Positions 1 to 11,630 of a DNA stretch of 64,000 nt are shown piece by piece. The position numbers and the translations under genes are program-made. The notes under the pieces are model-generated. The model did not search any database. It was not told where the DNA came from and saw only the letters and a list, made by a program, of their open reading frames with translations. Position 1 is the stretch's first letter, and every line of letters starts with the position of its first letter. Source of the DNA: Zeugodacus cucurbitae (lineage: Eukaryota; Arthropoda; Insecta; Diptera; Tephritidae); contig NC_071672.1 in NCBI RefSeq assembly GCF_028554725.1, forward strand, positions 4,866,501 through 4,930,500, given 5' to 3'.

Positions 1-120
1 TTCTTGTCTTGTCTTGTGTTGTGTTGTCTTGTCTTGTCTTGTTTTGTCTTGTCTTGTCTTGTCTTGTCTTGTCTTTTCTTTTCGTGTCTTGTCTTGTCTT
101 GGCTTGTAATGTCATGCCAT

Positions 121-292
121 GTCGTATGTTGTGTTGTTTTGTCTTGTCTTGTCTTGTTTTGTCGTGTCATGTCTTGTCTTGTCTTTTCTTTTCTTGTCTT
201 GTCTTGTCTTGTCTTGTCTTGTCTTGTCTTGTCTTGTCTTGTCTTGTCTTGTCTTGTTCTGTCTTGTCATGTCACGTCATGTCATGTCATGT

Positions 293-323
<31 letters not shown>

Positions 324-690
324 TTGTTTTGTCTTGTCTTGTCTTGTATTGTCTTGTCTTGTCTTGTCTTGTCTTGTCTTGTCTTTTCTTTTCTTGTATT
401 GTCTTGTATTGTCTTGTCTTGTCTTGTCTTGTCTTGTCCTGTTCTGTCTTGTCATGTCATGTCATGTCATGTCATGTGTTGTTTTGTCTTGCCTTGTCTT
501 GTCTTGTCTTGTCTTGTATTGTCTTGTCTTGTCTTGTCTTTTCTTTTCTTGTCTTTTCTTGTCTTGTCTTTTCTTGTCTTGTCTTGTGTTGTGTTGTCTT
601 GTCTTGTCTTGTTTTGTCTTGTCTTGTCTTGTCTTGTCTTGTCTTTTCTTTTCGTGTCTTGTCTTGTCTTGGCTTGTAATGTCATGCCAT
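121..690 (+). repeat. A-module HOR copy, 570 bp
   Basis: Anchor-to-anchor A copy of 114 units. It holds two GTTCT cassettes: one near 256 without a preceding GTCCT and with the rare unit GTCAC at 271-275, and one near 446 with GTCCT. GTCAC recurs in the same context at 2921-2925, so this copy and the one at 2761-3345 are sister copies. Confidence 0.85.
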
Positions 691-1200
691 GTCGTATGTT
701 GTGTTGTTTTGTCTTGTCTTGTCTTGTTTTGTCGTGTCATGTCTTGTCTTGTCTTTTCTTTTCTTGTCTTGTCTTGTCTTGTCTTGTCTTGTCTTGTCTT
801 GTCTTGTCTTGTCTTGTCTTGTCTTGTCTTGTCTTGTCTTGTCTCGTCTTGTATTGTCTTGTCGTGTCTTGTCTTGTCTTGTCTTGTCTTGTCTTTTCTT
901 TTCTTGTATTGTCTTGTATTGTCTTGTCTTGTCTTGTCTTGTCTTGTCCTGTTCTGTCTTGTCATGTCATGTCATGTCATGTCATGTGTTGTTTTGTCTT
1001 GCCTTGTCTTGTCTTGTCTTGTCTTGTATTGTCTTGTCTTGTCTTGTCTTTTCTTTTCTTGTCTTTTCTTGTCTTGTCTTTTCTTGTCTTGTCTTGTGTT
1101 GTGTTGTCTTGTCTTGTCTTGTTTTGTCTTGTCTTGTCTTGTCTTGTCTTGTCTTTTCTTTTCGTGTCTTGTCTTGTCTTGGCTTGTAATGTCATGCCAT
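691..1200 (+). repeat. A-module HOR copy, 510 bp
   Basis: The shortest A copy, 102 units. It has one GTCCT-GTTCT cassette with five GTCAT. A GTCTC, GTCTT, GTATT, GTCTT, GTCGT run lies at 841-865 in place of the first cassette of the 570-bp copies. The same run occurs at about 3491-3515, just before a pure GTCTT block. Confidence 0.85.
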
Positions 1201-1572
1201 GTCGTATGTTGTGTTGTTTTGTCTTGTCTTGTCTTGTTTTGTCGTGTCATGTCTTGTCTTGTCTTTTCTTTTCTTGTCTTGTCTTGTCTTGTCTTGTCTT
1301 GTCTTGTCTTGTCTTGTCTTGTCTTGTCTTGTCTCGTCTTGTCTTGTCTTGTCTTGTCTTGTCTTGTCTTGCCTTGTCTTGTCTTGTCTTGTCTTGTCTT
1401 GTCTTGTCTTGTCTTGTCCTGTCCTGTCGTGTGTTGTGTTGTTTTGTCTTGTCTTGTCTTGTCTCGTCTTGTCTTGTCTTGTCTTGTCTTGTCTTGTCTT
1501 GCCTTGTCTTGTCTTGTCTTGTCTTGTCTTGTCTTGTCTTGTCTTGTCTTGTCCTGTCCTGTCGTGTGTTGT

Positions 1573-1603
<31 letters not shown>

Positions 1604-2760
1604 TTGTCTTGTCTTGTCTCGTCTTGTCTTGTCTTGTCTTGTCTTGTCTTGCCTTGTCTTGTCTTGTCTTGTCTTGTCTTGTCTTGTCTTGTCTTGTCCT
1701 GTCCTGTCGTGTGTTGTGTTGTTTTGTCTTGTCTTGTGTTGTTTTGTCGTGTCTTGTCTTGTCTTGCCTTGTCTTGTCTTGTCTTGTCTTGTCTTGTCTT
1801 GTCTTGTCTTGTCCTGTCCTGTCGTGTGTTGTGTTGTTTTGTCTTGTCTTGTGTTGTTTTGTCGTGTCATGTCTTGTCTTGTCTTGTCTTGTCTTGTCTT
1901 TTCTTGTCTTGTCTTGTCTTGTCTTTTCTTGTCTTGTCTTTTCTTGTCTTGTCTTGTGTTGTGTTGTCTTGTCTTGTCTTGTCTTGTCTTGTCTCGTCTT
2001 GTTTTGTCTTGTCTTGTCGTGTCATGTCTTGTCTTGTCTTGTTTTGTCTTGTCTTGTCTTGTCTTGTCTTGTCTTGTGTTGTCTTGTCTTGTCTTGTCTT
2101 GTCTTGTCTTGTCTTGTCTTGTCTTGTCTTGTCTTGTCTTGTCTTGTCTTGTCTTGTCTTGTCTTGTCTTGTCTTGTATTGTCTCGTCTTGTCTTGTCTT
2201 GTCTTGTCTTGTCTTGTCTTGCCTTGTCTTGTCTTGTCTTGTCTTGTCTTGTCTTGTCCTGTCCTGTCGTGTGTTGTGTTGTTTTGTCTTGTCTTGTGTT
2301 GTTTTGTCGTGTCATGTCTTGTCTTGTCTTGTCTTGTCTTGTCTTTTCTTTTCTTGTCTTGTCTTGTCTTGTCTTGTCTTGCCTTGTCTTGTCTTGTCTT
2401 GTCTTGTCTTGTCTTGTCTTGTCTTGTCTTGTCTTGTCTTGTCTTGTCTTGTCTTTTCTTTTCTTGTATTGTCTTGTATTGTCTTGTCTTGTCTTGTCTT
2501 GTCTTGTCCTGTTCTGTCTTGTCATGTCATGTCATGTCATGTCATGTGTTGTTTTGTCTTGCCTTGTCTTGTCTTGTCTTGTCTTGTATTGTCTTGTCTT
2601 GTCTTGTCTTTTCTTTTCTTGTCTTTTCTTGTCTTGTCTTTTCTTGTCTTGTCTTGTGTTGTGTTGTCTTGTCTTGTCTTGTTTTGTCTTGTCTTGTCTT
2701 GTCTTGTCTTGTCTTTTCTTTTCGTGTCTTGTCTTGTCTTGGCTTGTAATGTCATGCCAT
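1201..2760 (+). repeat. A-module copy expanded by a B-module insert, 1,560 bp
   Basis: Starts and ends with A anchors but is about three times the usual length because B modules lie inside it (anchors 1416, 1551, 1696, 1811 and 2256). The A part resumes at about 2326 and ends with the same GGCTT, GTAAT sequence as the other A copies. It reads as insertion or local amplification of B units inside an A copy. Confidence 0.82.
1331..1870 (+). repeat. B-module tandem array
   Basis: Short tandem HOR. Each B unit runs GTCTC, several GTCTT, GCCTT, several GTCTT, then two GTCCT, GTCGT, two GTGTT and GTTTT. The double-GTCCT anchors at 1416, 1551, 1696 and 1811 are 135, 145 and 115 bp apart. The block closes with GTGTT, GTTTT, GTCGT, GTCAT. 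Single B modules of the same kind occur at 2256, 4456, 7101 and again in zone III. Confidence 0.85.
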
Positions 2761-2942
2761 GTCGTATGTTGTGTTGTTTTGTCTTGTCTTGTCTTGTTTT
2801 GTCGTGTCATGTCTTGTCTTGTCTTTTCTTTTCTTGTCTTGTCTTGTCTTGTCTTGTCTTGTCTTGTCTTGTCTTGTCTTGTCTTGTCTTGTCTTGTCTT
2901 GTCTTGTTCTGTCTTGTCATGTCACGTCATGTCATGTCATGT

Positions 2943-2973
<31 letters not shown>

Positions 2974-3345
2974 TTGTTTTGTCTTGTCTTGTCTTGTATT
3001 GTCTTGTCTTGTCTTGTCTTGTCTTGTCTTGTCTTTTCTTTTCTTGTATTGTCTTGTATTGTCTTGTCTTGTCTTGTCTTGTCTTGTCCTGTTCTGTCTT
3101 GTCATGTCATGTCATGTCATGTCATGTGTTGTTTTGTCTTGCCTTGTCTTGTCTTGTCTTGTCTTGTATTGTCTTGTCTTGTCTTGTCTTTTCTTTTCTT
3201 GTCTTTTCTTGTCTTGTCTTTTCTTGTCTTGTCTTGTGTTGTGTTGTCTTGTCTTGTCTTGTTTTGTCTTGTCTTGTCTTGTCTTGTCTTGTCTTGTCTT
3301 TTCTTTTCGTGTCTTGTCTTGTCTTGACTTGTAATGTCATGCCAT
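2761..3345 (+). repeat. A-module HOR copy, 585 bp
   Basis: Sister of the copy at 121-690, sharing GTCAC and the two-cassette layout, and 15 bp (three units) longer. Its closing anchor has GACTT in place of GGCTT, so the usual GGCTT, GTAAT signature is broken by one base there. Confidence 0.83.
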
Positions 3346-3515
3346 GTCGTATGTTGTGTTGTTTTGTCTTGTCTTGTCTTGTTTTGTCGTGTCATGTCTT
3401 GTCTTGTCTTTTCTTTTCTTGTCTTGTCTTGTCTTGTCTTGTCTTGTCTTGTCTTGTCTTGTCTTGTCTTGTCTTGTCTTGTCTTGTCTTGTCTCGTCTT
3501 GTATTGTCTTGTCGT

Positions 3516-3845
3516 GTCTTGTCTTGTCTTGTCTTGTCTTGTCTTGTCTTGTCTTGTCTTGTCTTGTCTTGTCTTGTCTTGTCTTGTCTTGTCTTGTCTT
3601 GTCTTGTCTTGTCTTGTCTTGTCTTGTCTTGTCTTGTCTTGTCTTGTCTTGTCTTGTCTTGTCTTGTCTTGTCTTGTCTTGTCTTGTCTTGTCTTGTCTT
3701 GTCTTGTCTTGTCTTGTCTTGTCTTGTCTTGTCTTGTCTTGTCTTGTCTTGTCTTGTCTTGTCTTGTCTTGTCTTGTCTTGTCTTGTCTTGTCTTGTCTT
3801 GTCTTGTCTTGTCTTGTCTTGTCTTGTCTTGTCTTGTCTTGTCTT
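3516..3845 (+). repeat. Pure GTCTT block, 66 units
   Basis: 330 bp without a single variant, following GTCTC, GTATT, GTCGT and ended by GTTTT. It is the first of several homogeneous blocks and looks freshly expanded by slippage or unequal exchange. Confidence 0.93.
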
Positions 3846-4712
3846 GTTTTGTCTTGTCTTGTCTTGTCTTGTCTTGTCTTGTCTTGTCGTGTCTTGTCTT
3901 GTCTGCTCTTGTCTTGTCTTGTCTTGTCTTGTCTTGTCTTGTCTTGTCTTGTCTTGTCTTGTCTCGTCCTGTTCTGTCTTGTCATGTCATGTCATGTGTT
4001 GTTTTGTCTTGCCTAGTCTTGTCTTGTCTTGTCTTGTATTGTCTTGTCTTGTCTTGTCTTTTCTTTTCTTGTCTTTTCTTGTCTTGTCTTTTCTTGTCTT
4101 GTCTTGTGTTGTGTTGTCTTGTCTTGTCTTGTTTTGTCTTGTTTTGTCTTGTCTTGTCTTGTCTTTTCTTTTCGTGTCTTGTCTTGTCTTGGCTTGTCAT
4201 GTCATGCCATGTCGTATGTTGTGTTGTTTTGTCTTGTCTTGTCATGTCTTGTCTTGTCTTGTTTTGTCTTGTCTTGTCTTGTCTTGTCTTGTCTTGTGTT
4301 GTCTTGTCTTGTCTTGTCTTGTCTTGTCTTGTCTTGTCTTGTCTTGTCTTGTCTTGTCTTGTCTTGTCTTGTCTTGTCTCGTCTTGTCTTGTCTTGTCTT
4401 GTCTTGTCTTGCCTTGTCTTGTCTTGTCTTGTCTTGTCTTGTCTTGTCTTGTCTTGTCCTGTCCTGTCGTGTGTTGTGTTGTTTTGTCTTGTCTTGTGTT
4501 GTTTTGTCGTGTCATGTCTTGTCTTGTCTTGTCTTGTCTTGTCTTTTCTTTTCTTGTCTTGTCTTGTCTTGTCTTGTCTTGCCTTGTCTTGTCTTGTCTT
4601 GTCTTGTCTTGTCTTGTCTTGTCTTGTCTTGTCTTGTCTTGTCTTGTCTTGTCTTGTCTTGTCTTGTCTTGTCTTGTTCTGTCTTGTCATGTCATGTCAT
4701 GTCATGTCATGT

Positions 4713-4743
<31 letters not shown>

Positions 4744-5485
4744 TTGTTTTGTCTTGTCTTGTCTTGTATTGTCTTGTCTTGTCTTGTCTTGTCTTGTCTT
4801 GTCTTGTCTTGTCTTTTCTTTTCTTGTATTGTCTTGTATTGTCTTGTCTTGTCTTGTCTTGTCTTGTCCTGTTCTGTCTTGTCATGTCATGTCATGTCAT
4901 GTCATGTGTTGTTTTGTCTTGCCTTGTCTTGTCTTGTCTTGTCTTGTCTTGTATTGTCTTGTCTTGTCTTGTCTTTTCTTTTCTTGTCTTTTCTTGTCTT
5001 GTCTTTTCTTGTCTTGTCTTGTGTTGTGTTGTCTTGTCTTGTCTTGTTTTGTCTTGTCTTGTCTTGTCTTGTCTTGTCTTGTCTTGTCTTGTCTTGTCTT
5101 GTCTTGTCTTGTCTTGTCTTGTCTTGTCTCGTCCTGTTCTGTCTTGTCATGTCATGTCATGTGTTGTTTTGTCTTGCCTTGTCTTGTCTTGTCTTGTCTT
5201 GTATTGTCTTGTCTTGTCTTGTCTTTTCTTTTCTTGTCTTTTCTTGTCTTGTCTTTTCTTGTCTTGTCTTGTGTTGTGTTGTCTTGTCTTGTCTTGTTTT
5301 GTCTTGTTTTGTCTTGTCTTGTCTTGTCTTGTCTTGTCTTGTCTTTTCTTTTCGTGTCTTGTCTTGTCTTGTCTTGTCTTGTTTTGTCTTGTCTTGTCTT
5401 GTCTTGTCTTGTCTTTTCTTTTCTTGTCTTGTCTTGTTTTGTCTTGTCTTGTCTTGTCTTGTCTTGTCTTGTCGTGTCTTGTCTT

Positions 5486-6525
5486 GTCTGCTCTTGTCTT
5501 GTCTTGTCTTGTCTTGTCTTGTCTTGTCTTGTCTTGTCTTGTCTCGTCCTGTTCTGTCTTGTCATGTCATGTCATGTGTTGTTTTGTCTTGCCTTGTCTT
5601 GTCTTGTCTTGTCTTGTATTGTCTTGTCTTGTCTTGTCTTTTCTTTTCTTGTCTTTTCTTGTCTTGTCTTTTCTTGTCTTGTCTTGTGTTGTGTTGTCTT
5701 GTCTTGTCTTGTTTTGTCTTGTTTTGTCTTGTCTTGTCTTGTCTTGTCTTGTCTTGTCTTTTCTTTTCGTGTCTTGTCTTGTCTTGGCTTGTCATGTCAT
5801 GCCATGTCGTATGTTGTGTTGTTTTGTCTTGTCTTGTGTTGTGTTGTCTTGTCTTGTCTTGTCTTGTCTTGTCTTGTCTTGTCTTGTCTTGTCTCGTCTT
5901 GTCTTGTCTTGTCTTGTCTTGTCTTGTCTTGTCTTGTCTTGTCTTGTCTTGTCTTGTTTTGTCTTGTCTTGTCTTGTCTTGTCTTGTCTTGTCGTGTCTT
6001 GTCTTGTCTGCTCTTGTCTTGTCTTGTCTTGTCTTGTCTTGTCTTGTCTTGTCTTGTCTTGTCTTGTCTCGTCCTGTTCTGTCTTGTCATGTCATGTCAT
6101 GTGTTGTTTTGTCTTGCCTTGTCTTGTCTTGTCTTGTCTTGTATTGTCTTGTCTTGTCTTGTCTTTTCTTTTCTTGTCTTTTCTTGTCTTGTCTTTTCTT
6201 GTCTTGTCTTGTGTTGTGTTGTCTTGTCTTGTCTTGTCTTGTCTTGTCTTGTCTTTTCTTTTCGTGTCTTGTCTTGTCTTGGCTTGTCATGTCATGCCAT
6301 GTCGTATGTTGTGTTGTTTTGTCTTGTCTTGTGTTGTGTTGTCTTGTCTTGTCTTGTTTTGTCTTGTCTTGTCTTGTCTTGTCTTGTCTTGTCTTGTCTT
6401 GTCTTGTCTTGTCTCGTCTTGTCTTGTCTTGTCTTGTCTTGTCTTGTCTTGTCTTGTCTTGTCTTGTCTTGTCTTGTTTTGTCTTGTCTTGTCTTGTCTT
6501 GTCTTGTCTTGTCGTGTCTTGTCTT
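5486..6525 (+). repeat. Two exact 520-bp HOR copies marked by GTCTG-CTCTT
   Basis: The unit pair GTCTG, CTCTT starts at 5486, 6006 and 6526, giving two intervals of exactly 520 bp. Each copy then runs GTCTC, GTCCT, GTTCT, (GTCAT)3, GCCTT, GTATT, TTCTT clusters and an A anchor of the GTCAT subfamily. The same pair is found at 3901, 16858, 22227, 22662 and 23237, all in zones I and III. Confidence 0.84.
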
Positions 6526-7622
6526 GTCTGCTCTTGTCTTGTCTTGTCTTGTCTTGTCTTGTCTTGTCTTGTCTTGTCTTGTCTCGTCCTGTTCTGTCTT
6601 GTCATGTCATGTCATGTGTTGTTTTGTCTTGCCTTGTCTTGTCTTGTCTTGTCTTGTATTGTCTTGTCTTGTCTTGTCTTTTCTTTTCTTGTCTTTTCTT
6701 GTCTTGTCTTTTCTTGTCTTGTCTTGTGTTGTGTTGTCTTGTCTTGTCTTGTTTTGTCTTGTTTTGTCTTGTCTTGTCTTGTCTTGTCTTGTCTTGTCTT
6801 TTCTTTTCGTGTCTTGTCTTGTCTTGGCTTGTCATGTCATGCCATGTCGTATGTTGTGTTGTTTTGTCTTGTCTTGTCGTGTCATGTCTTGTCTTGTCTT
6901 GTTTTGTCTTGTCTTGTCTTGTCTTGTCTTGTCTTGTGTTGTCTTGTCTTGTCTTGTCTTGTCTTGTCTTGTCTTGTCTTGTCTTGTCTTGTCTTGTCTT
7001 GTCTTGTCTTGTCTTGTCTTGTCTCGTCTTGTCTTGTCTTGTCTTGTCTTGTCTTGCCTTGTCTTGTCTTGTCTTGTCTTGTCTTGTCTTGTCTTGTCTT
7101 GTCCTGTCCTGTCGTGTGTTGTGTTGTTTTGTCTTGTCTTGTGTTGTTTTGTCGTGTCATGTCTTGTCTTGTCTTGTCTTGTCTTGTCTTTTCTTTTCTT
7201 GTCTTGTCTTGTCTTGTCTTGTCTTGCCTTGTCTTGTCTTGTCTTGTCTTGTTTTGTCTTGTCTTGTCTTGTATTGTCTTGTCTTGTCTTGTCTTGTCTT
7301 GTCTTGTCTTTTCTTTTCTTGTATTGTCTTGTATTGTCTTGTCTTGTCTTGTCTTGTCCTGTTCTGTCTTGTCATGTCATGTCATGTCATGTCATGTGTT
7401 GTTTTGTCTTGCCTTGTCTTGTCTTGTCTTGTCTTGTATTGTCTTGTCTTGTCTTGTCTTTTCTTTTCTTGTCTTTTCTTGTCTTGTCTTTTCTTGTCTT
7501 GTCTTGTGTTGTGTTGTCTTGTCTTGTCTTGTTTTGTCTTGTCTTGTCTTGTCTTGTCTTGTCTTGTCTTGTCTTGTCTTGTCTTGTTCTGTCTTGTCAT
7601 GTCATGTCATGTCATGTCATGT

Positions 7623-7653
<31 letters not shown>

Positions 7654-8135
7654 TTGTTTTGTCTTGTCTTGTCTTGTATTGTCTTGTCTTGTCTTGTCTT
7701 GTCTTGTCTTGTCTTTTCTTTTCTTGTATTGTCTTGTATTGTCTTGTCTTGTCTTGTCTTGTCTTGTCCTGTTCTGTCTTGTCATGTCATGTCATGTCAT
7801 GTCATGTGTTGTTTTGTCTTGCCTTGTCTTGTCTTGTCTTGTCTTGTCTTGTATTGTCTTGTCTTGTCTTGTCTTTTCTTTTCTTGTCTTTTCTTGTCTT
7901 GTCTTTTCTTGTCTTGTCTTGTGTTGTGTTGTCTTGTCTTGTCTTGTTTTGTCTTGTCTTGTCTTGTCTTGTCTTGTCTTTTCTTTTCGTGTCTTGTCTT
8001 GTCTTGGCTTGTAATGTCATGCCATGTCGTATGTTGTGTTGTCTTGTCTTGTCTTGTCTTGTCGTGTCTTGTCTTGTCTTGTCTTGTCTTGTCTTGTCTT
8101 GTCTTGTCTTGTCTTGTCTTGTCTTGTCTTGTATT

Positions 8136-8675
8136 GTCTTGTCTTGTCTTGTCTTGTCTTGTCTTGTCTTGTCTTGTCTTGTCTTGTCTTGTCTTGTCTT
8201 GTCTTGTCTTGTCTTGTCTTGTCTTGTCTTGTCTTGTCTTGTCTTGTCTTGTCTTGTCTTGTCTTGTCTTGTCTTGTCTTGTCTTGTCTTGTCTTGTCTT
8301 GTCTTGTCTTGTCTTGTCTTGTCTTGTCTTGTCTTGTCTTGTCTTGTCTTGTCTTGTCTTGTCTTGTCTTGTCTTGTCTTGTCTTGTCTTGTCTTGTCTT
8401 GTCTTGTCTTGTCTTGTCTTGTCTTGTCTTGTCTTGTCTTGTCTTGTCTTGTCTTGTCTTGTCTTGTCTTGTCTTGTCTTGTCTTGTCTTGTCTTGTCTT
8501 GTCTTGTCTTGTCTTGTCTTGTCTTGTCTTGTCTTGTCTTGTCTTGTCTTGTCTTGTCTTGTCTTGTCTTGTCTTGTCTTGTCTTGTCTTGTCTTGTCTT
8601 GTCTTGTCTTGTCTTGTCTTGTCTTGTCTTGTCTTGTCTTGTCTTGTCTTGTCTTGTCTTGTCTTGTCTTGTCTT
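8136..8675 (+). repeat. Pure GTCTT block, 108 units
   Basis: 540 bp with no variant, between a GTATT and the GTCTC that opens C module 1. Pure blocks in front of C modules recur at 10001 and 11956. Confidence 0.94.
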
Positions 8676-9110
8676 GTCTCGTCTTGTCTTGTCTTGTCTT
8701 GTCTTGCCTTGTCTTGTCTTGTCTTGTCTTGTGTTGTCTTGTCTTGTCTTGTCCTGTCCTGTCGTGTGTTGTGTTGTTTTGTCTTGTCTTGTCTTGTCTT
8801 ATCTTGTCTTGTCTTGTCTTGTCTTGTTTTGTCTTGTCTTGTCTGGTCTTGTCTTGTCTTGTCTTGTCTTGTCTTGTCTTTTCTTGTCTTGTCTTGTCTT
8901 GTCTTGTCTTGTCTTGTCTTGTCTTGTCTTGTCTTGTCTTGTCTTGTCTTGTCTTGTCTTGTCTTGTCTTGTCTTGTCATGTCATGTCTTGTCTTGTCTT
9001 GTCTTGTCTGGTCTTGTCTTGTCTTGTCTTTTCTTTTCTTGTCTTGTCTTGTCATGTCTTATCTTGTCTTGTCTTGTCTTATCTTGTCTTGTCTTGTCTT
9101 GTCTTGTCTA
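8676..9110 (+). repeat. C module, copy 1
   Basis: Opens with GTCTC, then GCCTT, GTGTT, double GTCCT (8751-8760), GTCGT, two GTGTT, GTTTT, ATCTT, GTTTT, GTCTG, TTCTT, two GTCAT, GTCTG, paired TTCTT, GTCAT and two ATCTT, ending in GTCTA. ATCTT and GTCTG are the C hallmarks. It matches copy 3 (12776) unit for unit over the first ~300 bp, at a 4,100-bp offset. From 9111 to about 9720 partial C copies (GTCTG, TTCTT, ATCTT) continue. Confidence 0.85.
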
Positions 9111-10000
9111 GTCCTGTCTTGTCTTGTCTTGTCTTGTCTTGTCTGGTCTTGTCTTGTCTTTTCTTTTCTTGTCTTGTCTTGTCTTGTCGTGTCTTGTCTT
9201 GTCTTGTCTTGTCTTGTCTTGTCTGGTCTTGTCTTGTCTTGTCTTGTCTTGTCTTGTCTTGTCTTGTCTTGTCTTGTCTTGTCTTGTCTTGTCTTGTCTT
9301 GTCTTGTCTTGTCTTGTCTTGTCTTGTCTTGTCTTGTCTTGTCTTGTCTTGTCCTGTCTTGTCTTGTCTTGTCTTGTCTTGTCTTGTCTGGTCTTGTCTT
9401 TTCTTGTCTTGTCTTGTCTTGTCTTGTCTTGTCTTGTCTTGTCTTATCTTGTCTTGTCTTGTCTTGTCTTGTCTTGTCTTGTCTTGTCTTGTCTTGTCTT
9501 GTCTAGTCCTGTCTTGTCTTGTCTTGTCTTGTCTTGTCTGGTCTTGTCTTGTCTTTTCTTTTCTTGTCTTGTCTTGTCTTGTCTTGTCTTGTCTTGTCTT
9601 GTCTTGTCTTGTCTTGTCATGTCATGTCTTGTCTTGTCTTGTCTTGTCTGGTCTTGTCTTGTCTTGTCTTGTCTTTTCTTTTCTTGTCTTGTCTTGTCTT
9701 GTCTTGTCTTGTCTTGTCTTGTCTTGTCTTGTCTTGTCTTGTTCTGTCTTGTCATGTCATGTCATGTCATGTCATGTGTTGTTTTGTCTTGTCTTGTCTT
9801 GTCATGTCTTGTTTTGTCTTGTCTTGTCTTGTATTGTCTTGTCTTGTCTTGTCATGTCTTGTTTTGTCTTGTCTTGTCTTGTATTGTCTTGTCTTGTCTT
9901 GTCTTGTCTTGTCTTGTCTTTTCTTTTCTTGTATTATCTTGTATTGTCTTGTCTTGTCTTGTCTTGTCTTGTCCTGTTCTGTCTTGTCATGTCATGTCAT

Positions 10001-10450
10001 GTCTTGTCTTGTCTTGTCTTGTCTTGTCTTGTCTTGTCTTGTCTTGTCTTGTCTTGTCTTGTCTTGTCTTGTCTTGTCTTGTCTTGTCTTGTCTTGTCTT
10101 GTCTTGTCTTGTCTTGTCTTGTCTTGTCTTGTCTTGTCTTGTCTTGTCTTGTCTTGTCTTGTCTTGTCTTGTCTTGTCTTGTCTTGTCTTGTCTTGTCTT
10201 GTCTTGTCTTGTCTTGTCTTGTCTTGTCTTGTCTTGTCTTGTCTTGTCTTGTCTTGTCTTGTCTTGTCTTGTCTTGTCTTGTCTTGTCTTGTCTTGTCTT
10301 GTCTTGTCTTGTCTTGTCTTGTCTTGTCTTGTCTTGTCTTGTCTTGTCTTGTCTTGTCTTGTCTTGTCTTGTCTTGTCTTGTCTTGTCTTGTCTTGTCTT
10401 GTCTTGTCTTGTCTTGTCTTGTCTTGTCTTGTCTTGTCTTGTCTTGTCTT
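10001..10450 (+). repeat. Pure GTCTT block, 90 units
   Basis: 450 bp without variants, placed between an A-type cassette fragment (GTCCT, GTTCT, GTCAT units ending at 10000) and the GTCTC of C module 2. Confidence 0.94.
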
Positions 10451-11070
10451 GTCTCGTCTTGTCTTGTCTTGTCTTGTCTTGTATTGCCTTGTCTTGTCTT
10501 GTCTTGTCTTGTGTTGTCTTGTCTTGTCTTGTCTTGTCCTGTCCTGTCGTGTGTTGTGTTGTTTTGTCTTGTCTTGTCTTGTCTTATCTTGTCTTGTCTT
10601 GTCTTGTCTTGTTTTGTCTTGTCTTGTCTGGTCTTGTCTTGTCTTGTCTTGTCTTGTCTTGTCTTGTCTTTTCTTTTCTTGTCTTGTCTTGTCTTGTCTT
10701 GTCTTGTCTTGTCTTGTCTTGTCTTGTCTTGTCTTGTCTTGTCTTGTCTTGTCATGTCATGTCTTGTCTTGTCTTGTCTTGTCTGGTCTTGTCTTGTCTT
10801 GTCTTTTCTTTTCTTGTCTTGTCTTGTCATGTCTTATCTTGTCTTGTCTTGTCTTATCTTGTCTTGCCTTGTTTTGTCTTGTCTTGTCTGGTCTTGTCCT
10901 GTCTTGTCTTGTCTTGTCTTGTCTTGTCTTGTCTGGTCTTGTCTTGTCTTTTCTTTTCTTGTCTTGTCTTTTCTTGTCTTGTCTTGTCTGGTCTTGTATT
11001 GTCTTTTCTTTTCTTGTCTTGTCTTGTCATGTCTTATCTTGTCTTGTCTTGTCTTATCTTGTCTTGTCTA
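10451..11070 (+). repeat. C module, copy 2
   Basis: Same order as copy 1 with the double GTCCT at 10536-10545, but longer. It adds a GTCTG, GTCTT, GTCCT section near 10886 and a GTCTG, GTCTT, GTATT, paired TTCTT section near 10990 before ending in GTCTA at 11066-11070. The added sections are shared with C copy 4 at 15753. Confidence 0.83.
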
Positions 11071-11630
11071 GTTTTGTCTTGTCTTGTCTGGTCTTGTCTT
11101 GTCTTGTCTTGTCTTGTCTTGTCTTGTCTTGTCTTGTCTTGTCTTGTCTTGTCTTGTCTTGTCTTGTCTTGTCTTGTCTTGTCCTGTCTTGTCTTGTCTT
11201 GTCTTGTCTTGTCTGGTCTTGTCTTGTCTTTTCTTGTCTTGTCTTGTCTTGTCTTGTCTTGTCTTGTCTTGTCTTGTCTTGTCTTGTCTTGTCTTGTCTT
11301 GTCTTGTCTTGTCTTGTCTTGTCTTGTCTTGTCTTGTCTTGTCTTGTCTTGTCATGTCATGTCTTGTCTTGTCTTGTCTTGTCTGGTCTTGTCTTGTCTT
11401 TTCTTTTCTTGTCTTGTCTTGTCTTGTCTTGTCTTGTCTTGTTCTGTCTTGTCATGTCATGTCATGTCATGTCATGTGTTGTTTTGTCTTGTCTTGTCTT
11501 GTCATGTCTTGTTTTGTCTTGTCTTGTCTTGTCTTGTATTGTCTTGTCTTGTCTTGTCTTGTCTTGTCTTGTCTTTTCTTTTCTTGTATTATCTTGTATT
11601 GTCTTGTCTTGTCTTGTCTTGTCTTGTCTT

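Larger units (their letters stand above)
1..8135 (+). repeat. Zone I: A and B higher-order modules
   Basis: This zone is dominated by the A module, marked by the units GCCAT, GTCGT, ATGTT after a GGCTT and GTAAT (or GTCAT). The GTCGT of this anchor starts at 121, 691, 1201, 2761, 3346, 4211, 5806, 6301, 6846 and 8026. The copies at 4211, 5806, 6301 and 6846 carry GTCAT where the others carry GTAAT, which defines two A subfamilies. B modules, marked by two GTCCT followed by GTCGT, interrupt the A copies at 1416-2256, 4456 and 7101. Each A copy also carries a GTCCT, GTTCT, then (GTCAT)3-5 cassette, a GCCTT, GTATT and clustered TTCTT units. Confidence 0.88.

Noticed and set aside
9106..9110. GTCTA and GTGTA units as meaningful stop codons or gene ends
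   Set aside because: Each is a one-base variant of the unit inside a module, copied with the module (for example 13622, 16681, 19601, 22055).
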